A stretch of 64,000 nt of DNA from Maribellus sp. CM-23 (GTDB lineage Bacteria; Bacteroidota; Bacteroidia; Bacteroidales; Prolixibacteraceae). This document shows, piece by piece, positions 43,280-52,800 of the stretch. The stretch is taken from NCBI RefSeq assembly GCF_021354595.1, contig NZ_JADWYJ010000007.1, forward strand, positions 124,001 through 188,000, in the 5' to 3' direction. The notes below the pieces were generated by a model. It searched no databases, was not told where the DNA came from, and worked only from the letters and a program-made list of their open reading frames with translations. Numbering within the stretch: position 1 is the stretch's first letter; the number at the start of each line of letters is the position of its first letter. The position numbers were made by a program, and so were the translations under genes.

Positions 43280-43789
43280 TGCATGGTTACGTTAAAGCCA
43301 CAAAGGATTACAAAAAGATATTCAGCCCCTCAGAATAATCACGCAAATGCCGATAGACACATCTGCATTTTTCTTATTTCACTGATTTCATTCACGCAGC
43401 ATAAACCGATTGTCCATAGCTTTTAATACCGTTACAGATCATTTATGCATTACATATATAATCTCGGTTACACTAAAATCCTATCCGTTTTTTTCTGATC
43501 TACCAACTCATACACGAGGGAGCAAATTCATTCAGTCTTATCCAAATGCTACGGAAAAATTCCATCGTTTCGCTGAAGACTTTCGCTGTAATACAAATCA
43601 GATCAGTTACTTTTCTCCACACAAAACATTCCTTAATGATTTTAAGGCAAAGGGGTTATTCTATTATCAAAAGCCAGGATATAAAATATAAAAAGGAAAA
43701 TTTGCATTTACGTTTTGAGAGGTCTACTATAATTTCCTCTCGAGGTTGGGTAAACCTTATGCCAGAATGCGCACTACACGCCAAGATTC

Positions 43790-44680
43790 TTACAATATTA
43801 ATCTATTAACCACCGCCTCGCGCACCTTGCGGATATGCTCAGGCGTTGTTCCGCAACAACCGCCGATAATATTCGCACCGGCACGCAGCAGTTCTGGGGC
43901 AAGCCTCGCCATTTCTTCAGGTGTTTCCGGGAAATGGGTTTCACCGTCGCAATAAACCGGCATTCCGGCGTTGGCATGTACCAGTACCGGCACAGCAGGA
44001 TTTGCCTTTCTGATTTCCTCCACAATACCGATCATATTGGCAATGCCGTTGCCACAATTGGCGCCTATCAGTTCGGCACCGGCATCAATCAGCGTGTTTA
44101 CCATATCGGTTGGGGCAATTCCCATCATCGAACGAAATTCTCCGCTAAGCGTTTTTTCAAACGTCATGGTGCAGAAAACTTCGCACTCCGTATTTTCTTT
44201 TGCTGCCCGGATGGCAATTCGCGCTTCGTCCAGATCCGTCATCGTTTCGATCATGATTGCATCGGCTCCACCGGCCTCCAGGCCCATCACCTGCTCTTTA
44301 AAAGCTTCGTACATCTCGTCTTCACTAACATCGCCCATCATCAGGATTTTTCCGGTAGGCCCCACCGATCCCAACACAAACTTATTGCCCGCCGCTTTGC
44401 GACTCAGTTCTGCCGCCGCTTTGTTCAGCTCAAAAACCTTGTCGCCCAAACCATATCTTTCCAGCTTAAAAGAAGTGCCTCCAAAACTGTTGGTTTCCAC
44501 CATATCAGCACCCGCTTCGACATAACTTTTGGCAATGTCATACACATCATCCGGGTGCGAAAGGTTCCATTCTTCGGGACATTCGCCAACTTTTAATCCC
44601 TTTTGCTGAAGAAATGTCCCCCATGCTCCGTCCGACACCAGGATTCTTCCCTGCATTATCAAATCTACTATCTTTCCCAT
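43790..44680 (-). CDS. Homocysteine S-methyltransferase-type (MetH N-terminal-like) methyltransferase
   Basis: 296 residues from the ATG at 44680; the open frame to 44770 overlaps the upstream gene in a different frame. Hcy domain: ILVSDGAWGTFLQQKG, ETNSFGGTSFKLERYGL, LGSVGPTGKI, GANCGNG with the first zinc Cys, and IIGGCCGTTPEHI with the Cys pair. It is a Zn-dependent thiol methyltransferase. It lies 11 bases behind a corrinoid protein gene, so the methyl group probably comes from that protein; thiol substrate could be homocysteine or another thiol. Confidence 0.88.
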   Translation of the reverse strand: MGKIVDLIMQGRILVSDGAWGTFLQQKGLKVGECPEEWNLSHPDDVYDIAKSYVEAGADMVETNSFGGTSFKLERYGLGDKVFELNKAAAELSRKAAGNKFVLGSVGPTGKILMMGDVSEDEMYEAFKEQVMGLEAGGADAIMIETMTDLDEARIAIRAAKENTECEVFCTMTFEKTLSGEFRSMMGIAPTDMVNTLIDAGAELIGANCGNGIANMIGIVEEIRKANPAVPVLVHANAGMPVYCDGETHFPETPEEMARLAPELLRAGANIIGGCCGTTPEHIRKVREAVVNRLIL

Positions 44681-44691
44681 TTCTGAATGTT

Positions 44692-45360
44692 TTAAGCAAC
44701 TAACGAATTCAGGTATTCCACCAGGCCCTGCGGATCTGCCGAATAGGCATCGGCGCCAATCCGGTCGCAAAAATCCTGGGTTACCGGCGCACCACCAATC
44801 GCAATTTTAGCCTCCGGAATTTCAGCCCGGATCGCTTTGGCAATCCGCTCCATATTTACCATGGTAGTAGTCAGCAATGCCGAAAGCCCCACAATCGCAT
44901 TTTCATGTTTTTTTAACGCTTCTATAAAAGCTTCGGCTTTTACATCAATTCCCAGGTCAATAACTTCCCAACCATTGCCTTCCACCATCATCGACACCAG
45001 GTTTTTGCCAATGTCGTGCAAGTCACCTTCCACCGTACCGATAATAAAGGTTCCTTTTTGCTTTACCTCCCCTGTCAGAAAATACGGTTTAAGATAAATC
45101 AATGCCGTGCTCATGGCTTTTGCCGCCATCAGTACCTGCGGAACAAAAACCTTGTTTTCGCGAAACTTTATCCCGATTGTCTCCATTCCGGGCATCAACC
45201 CTTTGGTCAAAATATCCTGCGCCGAAACACCTTCTTCCAGCGCCTGCCGCGTGAGTTCATCGGCACCATCCTGATCTTTCATTTGAGGAGGATAAGGCGC
45301 TGCCTTGTTAATTTTACCAAATTCCACACATTCGGCAATTTTAGATAAGATCTCGTTCAT
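44692..45360 (-). CDS. Methyltransferase-cognate corrinoid (B12-binding) protein
   Basis: 222 residues from the ATG at 45360; the open frame further upstream (to 45552) runs through the promoter side of the divergent gene. An N-terminal helical cap (VFVPQVLMAAKAMSTALIYLKPYF) precedes a B12-binding Rossmann domain with GTVEGDLHDIGKNLV, the DxHxxG motif whose His ligates cobalt, then VGLSALLTTTM and KIAIGGAPV. It resembles MtaC/MtbC/MtgC-type methyl carriers and the cobalamin module of MetH. It is translated just ahead of the Hcy-type methyltransferase. No B12 riboswitch was found. Confidence 0.92.
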   Translation of the reverse strand: MNEILSKIAECVEFGKINKAAPYPPQMKDQDGADELTRQALEEGVSAQDILTKGLMPGMETIGIKFRENKVFVPQVLMAAKAMSTALIYLKPYFLTGEVKQKGTFIIGTVEGDLHDIGKNLVSMMVEGNGWEVIDLGIDVKAEAFIEALKKHENAIVGLSALLTTTMVNMERIAKAIRAEIPEAKIAIGGAPVTQDFCDRIGADAYSADPQGLVEYLNSLVA

Positions 45361-45566
45361 GGTCGTATTATGTCTGCTTCTGTAAAGATTATGAAATCGT
45401 TTAGATAATCGAAATAAAGCACCGCTAAATTTTGAAAAGGACAGGCACAAAATCCACGAAAAAACTTTCGAAGGCCCCCAGAACACTTTTGTTGTGTTCA
45501 GCATCTGCCCACGGTTGGAATAAACCGCCTGAAATTCTAACTTTAGCACCACTAAATCATAAACCT

Positions 45567-46925
45567 ATGACTACGCCCTTCCTTTTGTTTATTGTATTTT
45601 CAGCGGTAGCGCTGCTTCTTTTCCTGGTACTGAAATTCAAAATCAGCGCTTTTATCTCCTTGCTGATAACGGCCATTTATGTCGGAATTATTTCCGGAAT
45701 GCCGCTGAAAGACATTTCAACTTCCATACAAGAGGGAATGGCCGGGACATTGGGTTTCGTAGCTACGGTAGTCGGGCTGGGAGCTATTTTCGGGCAAATG
45801 CTGGAAAGTTCGGGCGGAGCAGAAGCACTCGCACACTACCTGGTTAAAAAATTTGGCACCGACCGTGCTTCGTGGGCCATGGTTATCACCGGTTTTATTG
45901 TAGCCATCCCGGTATTTTTCGATGTTGGTTTTATCATCCTCGTGCCAATTATTTATGCCTTGTCGCGCGACACAAAAAAATCGCTTTTATACTACGGAAT
46001 TCCCCTGCTGGCTGGTTTAGCTGCAACGCACAGTTTTATACCTCCCACTCCCGGACCGGTGGCAGTAGCCGATATTATTAATGTGCAACTTGGCTGGGTG
46101 ATTCTTTTTGGCGCCATTATCGGTTTTCCAACCGCAGTAATTGCAGGTCCGGTGTGGGGAAAGTACATTTCAGGAAAAATATACCTCACGCCCCCGCCCG
46201 AACTGGAAGCCAACAATGAAAAGTCGTACGATCCGAACGCACTCCCCTCCTTTCGGCTGATTGCTGCGATGATTGCAATCCCTCTGTTACTGATTCTTGT
46301 GAATACTTTTACCGGGCTTGCCGTTCAAAAAGAAATAATCGCCCCATCTGTCTGGACAGATTTACTCGAGTTTCTCGGACACCCTTTCACGGCCCTTATT
46401 ATTGCAACACTGGCAGCCATCTACTTCCTGTGCATCCGCCGCGGAATGGACAGGCAAAAAATACTGGATCTAAGCACCAAAGCACTGGGCCCAGCCGGAA
46501 TTATCATTCTGATAACAGGTGCGGGTGGCGTGCTCAAACAAATGCTGGTTGACAGCGGAATCGGAAAAATAATGGCCGAATCCATGGCGAATTCAGCGCT
46601 TCCGCCCATTGTGCTGGCCTGGCTGCTGGCAGCCGTTGTTCGGGTTACACAAGGCTCTTCAACCGTTGCCATGATCACCGCTGCCGGAATTATTGCTCCC
46701 GTTCTCGAGGAATTTGCGTTAAACGATCCGCACCGCGCACTGGTGGTAATTGCCATTGCTTCGGGTGCTACGTTACTTTCACACGTGAACGACAGCGGAT
46801 TCTGGCTGGTTGGAAAATATTTCGGGATGAACGAAAAACAAACGCTCCGCTCGTGGACCGTCATGGAATCGATCATTGCCGTTTGCGGACTGGTTTTTAC
46901 CTTGCTGCTGAGTTTATTCTTCTAA
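45567..46925 (+). CDS. Gluconate:H+ symporter family permease (GntP)
   Basis: 452 residues from the ATG at 45567; the frame is open from 45432, but that part is polar and lacks support. About 12 membrane segments. Family marks: GMPLKDISTSIQEGMAGTLGFVATVVGLGAIFGQMLESSGGAEALA, IPVFFDVGFIILVP, HSFIPPTPGPVAVAD, GGVLKQMLVDSG, RVTQGSSTVAMITAAG and HVNDSGFWLV. Imports gluconate or a related sugar acid with protons. No kinase or dehydratase for gluconate is adjacent. A near-consensus -7 (TAACTTTA, 45538-45545) precedes it. Confidence 0.93.
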   Translation: MTTPFLLFIVFSAVALLLFLVLKFKISAFISLLITAIYVGIISGMPLKDISTSIQEGMAGTLGFVATVVGLGAIFGQMLESSGGAEALAHYLVKKFGTDRASWAMVITGFIVAIPVFFDVGFIILVPIIYALSRDTKKSLLYYGIPLLAGLAATHSFIPPTPGPVAVADIINVQLGWVILFGAIIGFPTAVIAGPVWGKYISGKIYLTPPPELEANNEKSYDPNALPSFRLIAAMIAIPLLLILVNTFTGLAVQKEIIAPSVWTDLLEFLGHPFTALIIATLAAIYFLCIRRGMDRQKILDLSTKALGPAGIIILITGAGGVLKQMLVDSGIGKIMAESMANSALPPIVLAWLLAAVVRVTQGSSTVAMITAAGIIAPVLEEFALNDPHRALVVIAIASGATLLSHVNDSGFWLVGKYFGMNEKQTLRSWTVMESIIAVCGLVFTLLLSLFF

Positions 46926-46930
46926 ATTTG
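46923..46930 (+). promoter_or_regulatory. -7 box overlapping the gntP-type gene's stop
   Basis: TAAATTTG fits TAnnTTTG; its first three bases are the stop codon of the permease gene. It is 23 bases before the ATG at 46954. A CTTG at 46901-46904, 18 bases upstream, could serve as -33. Confidence 0.5.
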
Positions 46931-46953
46931 CAGAACACAGTTATTAACAACAC

Positions 46954-47406
46954 ATGAAATTCGAATTCAAACATTTTTCGGAGCTTACAAACGAAGAGCT
47001 TTACGGCATTATGCAACTTCGCGCAGAAGTTTTTGTAGTGGAACAAAACTGTGTTTACAACGACCTGGACGGCCACGACAAAGAAGCCATTCACCAGTTT
47101 TTCACAAAAGACGGAGTTGTGGTTGCCTGCTCCAGGCTTTTAAAACCGGGTGCACGTTTTAGCGATTGTTCGATCGGGCGAGTAGTTGTAAAAGAATCGG
47201 AACGGGGAACTGGCCTGGGCATTCAAATGATGGAGGAAGCCAAAGATTATATTTTAAAGGAATGGAAAGCTGAAAAAATCAAAATCAGCGCACAAAAATA
47301 CCTGCAGAAATTCTACGAAGAGCTTGGATTTGTTGTAATCACCGAAGAATACCTGGAAGACGGCATTCCGCACTTTGGAATGTTACTCGAATATAAAAAG
47401 CAGTAA
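46954..47406 (+). CDS. ElaA-like GNAT N-acetyltransferase
   Basis: 150 residues. LTNEELYGIMQLRAEVFVVEQNCVYNDLDGHDKEA at the N-terminus is the ElaA signature, IGRVVVKESERGTGLGIQMMEEA is the acetyl-CoA binding motif A (R/Q-x-x-G-x-G/A type), and YEELGFVVITEEYLEDGIPHFGM is the C-terminal end of the GNAT fold. Acetyl acceptor unknown. It is 5 bases ahead of the next gene. Confidence 0.92.
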   Translation: MKFEFKHFSELTNEELYGIMQLRAEVFVVEQNCVYNDLDGHDKEAIHQFFTKDGVVVACSRLLKPGARFSDCSIGRVVVKESERGTGLGIQMMEEAKDYILKEWKAEKIKISAQKYLQKFYEELGFVVITEEYLEDGIPHFGMLLEYKKQ

Positions 47407-47411
47407 CCCAA

Positions 47412-48155
47412 ATGGCAAAAAGCTTTTTTACTGGTCTATTTCTTCTGCTGCTCATCCCCTTGCAACCCAAAGCACAGGATGATCTGACCAACCGCATTTT
47501 CAAGCTAAGCTACAACCAGAAATACGACTCGGCAACCGTTCTGCTGACTTCCAATCAGCCAATCATCGATCCCTATTATTATGCCGTGCTCGACATCGAT
47601 TTGAGTTACTGGAAAAACGTAACCGGAACCGACACTCCCGACTACCAAGCGTTTGAGCAGACTCTCAGTCAATACAACCTCAATTCGGTTGAAACCTTTG
47701 ATCAAAAGGTAATTCAGCTGATCATGCTTTCTTACCAATTGCGTTATCAGCTAAAACGTTACCATATTTTTGATGCCATATCCACCCGGAAAAAGACATT
47801 GCTCCTTTTCAACGAACTAAAGGACCAATCAACACGAGTTAATTCCGACCAACAGGAATTATTTCGCTTGTACAGTGCATTAATCCTGTATTTCGACAAT
47901 TACCTGAAACCTTTTTTCATCACCAATAAAAAGGAAAACAGAACTGCAGCGCTCGTTAAAATGGAAAAACTCACCCATTCGGAAAACAACATCACTGCCA
48001 CCCTTTCGACTTATTTTGTCGGAAAAATTTACCTGGATTATGAAAAAGAGTTCCGAAAAGGAGCTCTGCATTTCAAAACACTTAGTGCCGGCTATCCGGC
48101 AAACGACCGATTTAAGAAATTATACGAAGACTGTATCCACAAAGCCGCCAATTAA
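47412..48155 (+). CDS. Exported protein of unknown function, helical (TPR-like)
   Basis: 247 residues. Signal peptide about 1-21 (FLLLLIPLQPKAQ). The remainder is helical with Tyr- and Leu-rich amphipathic stretches such as YNQKYDSATVLLTSNQP and FRKGALHFKTLSAGYPANDRFKKLYEDC, which suggest degenerate TPR repeats. I do not recognise the family. It is probably co-transcribed with the ElaA-like gene (5-base gap). Its stop overlaps the convergent zinc-ribbon gene's stop by 4 bases. Confidence 0.7.
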   Translation: MAKSFFTGLFLLLLIPLQPKAQDDLTNRIFKLSYNQKYDSATVLLTSNQPIIDPYYYAVLDIDLSYWKNVTGTDTPDYQAFEQTLSQYNLNSVETFDQKVIQLIMLSYQLRYQLKRYHIFDAISTRKKTLLLFNELKDQSTRVNSDQQELFRLYSALILYFDNYLKPFFITNKKENRTAALVKMEKLTHSENNITATLSTYFVGKIYLDYEKEFRKGALHFKTLSAGYPANDRFKKLYEDCIHKAAN

Positions 48156-48568
48156 TCCCACAAAGCCAGATAAGTGTGATTTCGATGAAAGGTGCGCCGG
48201 TGACATTTGGGACAAATCGCTTTTTTTAGGCGGTGAATATTGGTAAGCTTCAGACGCGATTTACATTGATTGCATCTGAATTCTGTTTTGTGTACCACCT
48301 CATCATCGTCGTAAACCGTTACTTCAATTTTATCGTGCAGCGTTTTACAGCGCGGACATTTATAAATCTGGAAACCGGCCTTTAAAAACAAAGGCCTGTT
48401 TTCCTGCGCCAGCTTTTGCAGCAAGCGATGGGTTTTATAGTGAAAGATCTGCAAAGGCTGCTTTAGGTAGTCGCGCAAAGGCTGGGAATGGACCAGAAAC
48501 CCGTGTCCCTGGTTAAAATTCTCTTCGTACCCACAGTGATCACATTGATATGAATAAGCTTGCCCCAT
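48152..48568 (-). CDS. Zinc-ribbon protein with four CxxC motifs
   Basis: 138 residues. CDHCG lies near the start (about 9-13), then a helical spacer (about 25-65), then CPRC, CNQC and CPKC in the second half, followed by HRRTFHRNH. Two C4 zinc ribbons are likely. The spacing resembles rubredoxin-like or RNA/DNA-binding ribbons, but I do not recognise the family. The C-terminus is rich in Arg, His and Lys, compatible with nucleic acid binding. Single gene, cytoplasmic. Confidence 0.75.
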   Translation of the reverse strand: MGQAYSYQCDHCGYEENFNQGHGFLVHSQPLRDYLKQPLQIFHYKTHRLLQKLAQENRPLFLKAGFQIYKCPRCKTLHDKIEVTVYDDDEVVHKTEFRCNQCKSRLKLTNIHRLKKAICPKCHRRTFHRNHTYLALWD

Positions 48569-48712
48569 GCAACAATGATTTTGCTAAAGTTAATCATTTT
48601 CAGATGGTTTAAAAACCTTTCAAAGCGACAGAAAGTAGTTTTATAACAGCATTTTGCAAGAACTTTTTTTACTCCTGTTTGTATTAATAGCAATAGTTGA
48701 AAAATTGGAATG

Positions 48713-49276
48713 ATGAAAACAATATTTGCACTTATGATACTACTATCGGTTTTTGCAACAAATGCCGCTTCGCAGGAATTGAATCCGGGCGACATGGCTC
48801 CTGAATTCATAACACTGGCCGACGACGGAACAAGTTGGGATCTGAAAGATTACGTTGGAAAAAAATTCATCGTTGTGTATTTCTACCCGGCAGCCATGAC
48901 CGGCGGTTGTACCAAGCAGGCTTGTGCTTACCGCGATTTAAAAACCGAAATCGCCTCTGCCAATGCAATTGTGGTGGGAGTTAGCGGCGACAATGTGGAA
49001 GGCCTGGCGCTCTTTAAAAAAGCAAACGACCTGAATTTTACACTTCTTTCGGACGCGGATGGCAGCATTGCAAAAAAATTCGGGGTACCGACACGCGAAG
49101 GAGGAAGCATCACCCGCGAAATAGACGGGCATGATTTTGACCTCGTCCGCGGAATTACCGCCAGCAGATGGACATTTATTATCGATAAATCAGGGAAAAT
49201 CGTCTATAAAAACACCGAAGTAGATGCCACAAAAGACACCCAACAAATATTAGAATTCATCAAAAACAATTCTTAA
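48713..49276 (+). CDS. Exported thioredoxin-fold peroxiredoxin (BCP/PrxQ-type)
   Basis: 187 residues from the second of two adjacent ATGs (48710, 48713). Signal peptide about 1-19 (TNAASQ). AhpC/TSA fold: GDMAPEFITL, KFIVVYFYPAAMTGGCTKQACAYRD, where the peroxidatic Cys is in TGGC and a second Cys five residues later fits the atypical 2-Cys PrxQ pattern, then VVGVSGD and SRWTFIIDKSGKIVYK. It would reduce peroxides in the periplasm using a thiol donor. It precedes a small exported protein gene. Confidence 0.9.
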   Translation: MKTIFALMILLSVFATNAASQELNPGDMAPEFITLADDGTSWDLKDYVGKKFIVVYFYPAAMTGGCTKQACAYRDLKTEIASANAIVVGVSGDNVEGLALFKKANDLNFTLLSDADGSIAKKFGVPTREGGSITREIDGHDFDLVRGITASRWTFIIDKSGKIVYKNTEVDATKDTQQILEFIKNNS

Positions 49277-49315
49277 ATTAGCACTGATTTGCAGCCCTGC
49301 TTAAAGATTGTGATA

Positions 49316-49723
49316 ATGAAGAAAATAACCTTTCTATTCTTATTAAGCTTTGTGCTGATGTTTGCCAACGAAGCAAGATCCCAGGCAGTAGTAGATTTTT
49401 CAAAAACATTAACGTTGCAGATTCCACACCCCGATCGGGATAGTCCCAAGTTAGAAATAGAGGCTCTTAGTTACACCACCGTTGTGTCGCCTTCGGGAAA
49501 CATTACAAAAATTGCCCACTTCCAACTACCGGACGGTAATTTTCTGATTCCTAAAAACGGCATGAATTACATTGCGTTGACACATCCGCTAACTTTCGAC
49601 GATGCAGGAAAAGCCATTGAAATTATGGTTGACGACAACGTAAAAATCAACAGTAAAGGAGAGTTCCGGGTAAGGTTCCACTCCAACGGAGCCGGAAATG
49701 TATTTCCGAACTGGCCTTGGTAA
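49316..49723 (+). CDS. Small exported protein of unknown function
   Basis: 135 residues from the ATG at 49316 (signal peptide MKKITFLFLLSFVLMFANEARSQ is cut off if an earlier codon is used). The mature part is beta-rich with no known domain recognised; FLIPKNGMNYIALTHPLTF and the C-terminal GAGNVFPNWPW stand out, and no Cys is present. It starts 40 bases behind the peroxiredoxin stop on the same strand, so co-transcription is plausible. Confidence 0.65.
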   Translation: MKKITFLFLLSFVLMFANEARSQAVVDFSKTLTLQIPHPDRDSPKLEIEALSYTTVVSPSGNITKIAHFQLPDGNFLIPKNGMNYIALTHPLTFDDAGKAIEIMVDDNVKINSKGEFRVRFHSNGAGNVFPNWPW

Positions 49724-49796
49724 AAGCGAATTTTATATTTACATACCAAAGGGGCATTATTGCTCCTTTTTTTGTTCCGGACTTTCGGGTAAAAAC

Positions 49797-49804
49797 TATC
49801 TTTG
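49797..49804 (+). promoter_or_regulatory. -7 promoter box for mfd
   Basis: TATCTTTG fits TAnnTTTG. Transcription would start at about 49811, at or only a few bases before the earliest plausible mfd start codon. Confidence 0.6.
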
Positions 49805-49813
49805 CGAAAAATT

Positions 49814-52800
49814 TTGGTTTTGGAAACCAACCTGTTTCTCCAATATTTCGAAGGGCATCCCGGCTTTTCAAAAGTGAAAAAAAAGCTGTTTGCCCCCCCG
49901 GGTGAAAAAGTTCACCTGCAGGGACTTATTGGCTCTGCCAAAACCATTTTGCTCGCCAAACTCTTTCAAAACACCGGAAAGAATTTTGTGGTACTGCTGA
50001 ACGACCGTGAAGAGGCAGCTTATTTTTACGACGACCTGAATAACCTGGGACTATCGGAGCAAACGCTCTTTTTCCCGTCATCGTACAAACGGTCGGTGCA
50101 ATACGATCGGCCCGAACAGGAGAACATTGTTCAACGTACCGAAGTACTCAACCTTCTGTCGAAAAAAGAGAATTCCTATTTACTGGTTTCTTACCCTGAG
50201 GCTTTGGTTGAAAGGGTGATTTCGAACGAAGGCCTTGAAAACAATACACTGCAGGTAAAAACCGGTGACAAACTCTCGATCGAATTTGTAAACGAATTTT
50301 TGTATGAATACGGATTTGAACGTGTTGATTTTGTGTACGAACCGGGGCAGTTTTCAGTACGTGGAAGTATAGTCGATATTTTTTCGTTTTCGCACGAAGA
50401 TCCGTACCGCATCGATTTTTTTGGTGACGAGATCGATTCAATCCGCAGTTTCGACATTGAAAATCAGCTGTCAAAAAAGCGTTTTGACAAAATAACCATA
50501 GTTCCCAATATCCAGGATTCGGAAATAGAAGGCAACCGCGTATCACTGCTGCAGTTTATCCAGGATGATCCGTTTTGGTTCGGCAACAGCCTTCATATTT
50601 TTCTCGACCGTGTTTCGGATATTCACCGACAAACCATTATCAGCCGTGAAGAAGAGGATTTTTCAAGCCTGATAATTTCGGGAAACGAACTGGAGAAAGA
50701 ATTTGCGTCCTTAAGCGTTTTTGATTTTGGTACCGACCTGGCTTTCCCCACTGCTGAAAAAATCAGCTTTTCCCAATCGGCGCAACCGGTTTTCAATAAA
50801 AACTTTGAATTACTGGGCGCCAACCTGGTGGAGCACCAAAGCAATAACTACGAGCTTTTTATCCTGTCGAGCCAGGAAAAACAATTTGAGCGTTTACAGG
50901 CTATTTTCAAAGATACCAACGTTCGTGTTCGCTTTAACCCTGTTGCTTTTGTTTTGCACGAAGGATTTATCGACCATGACTTAAAAGCATGTTTTTACAC
51001 TGATCACCAAATATTTGAACGCTACCACCGTTTCAAACTCAAAACCCGGAAAGCGCAGCGGGAAGCCATTTCGTTGCAGGAGTTAAACAAACTTCATCCC
51101 GGAGATTATGTGGTGCATATCGATCACGGAATCGGGAAATTTGCCGGGCTGGTAAAAACCGAGGTGAACGGAAAAATGCAGGAAGCCATCCGGTTGGTTT
51201 ACCGCGACAACGACTCGTTGCTGGTGAGCATTCATTCGTTGCACCGCATTTCGAAATACAAAGGGAAAGACGGCGCAGAGCCCAATATCAACAAACTGGG
51301 AACGGGCGCCTGGCAAAAAATGAAAAACCGCACCAAGGCAAAAGTGAAAGACATTGCCAAGGAGCTGATTGCCTTGTACGCCAAACGCAGGGCCGAAGAA
51401 GGTTATGCATTTTCGCCCGACTCATATCTGCAAACTGAGCTCGAAGCCTCGTTTATTTACGAAGATACCCCTGACCAGGAAAAAGCAACTTCTGCCGTAA
51501 AAAGCGACATGGAGAAAAGCATTCCGATGGATCGCCTGGTATGTGGCGACGTGGGCTTTGGTAAAACCGAAGTAGCCATTCGCGCTGCTTTTAAAGCCGT
51601 GGCCGACAGTAAACAGGTGGCGGTTTTGGTACCAACAACCATTCTGGCACTACAGCATTTTAAAACATTTTCAGAGCGTTTGCAGGATTTCCCAGTGAAA
51701 ATCGACTATGTAAGCCGTTTAAAATCTACTGCCGAGGTAAAAAATTCACTCAAAGAAGTAGCGGACGGTAAAACCGACATTATCATCGGGACACACCGCC
51801 TGGTAAGCAAAGATGTGAAATTCTATGACCTTGGCTTGCTCATTGTTGACGAAGAACAAAAATTTGGCGTTTCGGTAAAAGAAAAGCTAAAAGAAATAAA
51901 AGTAAACGTTGATACGCTGACGCTTACCGCGACCCCGATTCCGAGAACACTTCAGTTTTCGCTGATGGGAGCACGCGATCTTTCCATTATTCAAACGCCG
52001 CCTCCCAACCGTTACCCCATCGTAACCGAGGCACATGGTTTTAACGAACAAATGATTCGCGAAGCCATTGAGTTTGAACTCGACCGGAACGGGCAGGTTT
52101 TTGTCATTCACAACCGGGTTCAGAACATCTTTGAAGTGGAAGATGCCATCAAACGAATTGTTCCTGGAGTAAAAACCGTGGTTGGTCACGGACAAATGGA
52201 CGGCCCGAAGCTTGAAAAGGTAATGCTCGATTTTATCAATGGAAAATTCGATGTTTTAATTGCCACCACCATTATCGAGTCGGGACTTGACATTCCCAAT
52301 GCCAATACCATCATTATCAACAACGCCCAAAACTTTGGATTGAGCGAATTGCACCAGTTGCGCGGACGTGTTGGCAGATCGAACAAAAAAGCATTTTGTT
52401 ACCTCATCACACCTCCGCTGGCATCTTTGAGCCCCGAATCCAGGAGAAGAATCCAGGCCATTGAGCAGTTTTCGGAACTTGGCAGTGGCTTTAACATTGC
52501 CATGCAGGACCTCGACATTCGCGGGGCCGGAAACATGCTGGGAGCCGAACAAAGCGGTTTTATTGCCGACATTGGTTTTGAAACGTACCACCGCATTCTG
52601 AACGAAGCTATCCAGGAATTGAAACAGGAAGAGTTCAGCGAGCTGTTTGCCGAACAGGACGGCAATCAATCACAAGCTTTCCTGAATATTAAATACGTGA
52701 ACGACTGCGTGATCGACACCGACATGGAGTTGCTCTTTCCCAGCGATTACATCCCCGGAAATGCCGAAAGGATGATGTTGTACCGCGAACTCGACAGTAT

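Larger units (their letters stand above)
43107..43789. other. 683-base intergenic region upstream of susC
   Basis: It holds two copies of a 16-base palindromic word 42 bases apart (43214-43229 and 43256-43271), the second extended to a 14-base-pair hairpin. Two overlapping open frames on the plus strand (43410-43691 and 43546-43809) have no recognisable family, no signal and no ribosome site, and are not called. The rest shows nothing I can support. Confidence 0.55.

Noticed and set aside
43717..43741. GAGAGG/CCTCTC stem as a terminator for the methyltransferase gene
   Set aside because: Six base pairs, 13-base loop, and no T run follows on the minus strand.
43410..43809. Two overlapping plus-strand open frames upstream of susC as small genes
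   Set aside because: No recognisable family, no ribosome site or -7 box, and they lie in AT-rich intergenic DNA; one runs into the end of the methyltransferase gene on the other strand.
44681..45552. Longer N-termini for the Hcy methyltransferase (to 44770) and corrinoid protein (to 45552)
   Set aside because: The extensions show no family similarity; the first overlaps the upstream gene and the second runs through the divergent promoter region. Internal ATGs match the family starts.
45361..45566. Cobalamin riboswitch in front of the corrinoid protein gene
   Set aside because: I looked for a B12-box-like conserved core and found none; the gap is short and shared with the divergent permease gene.
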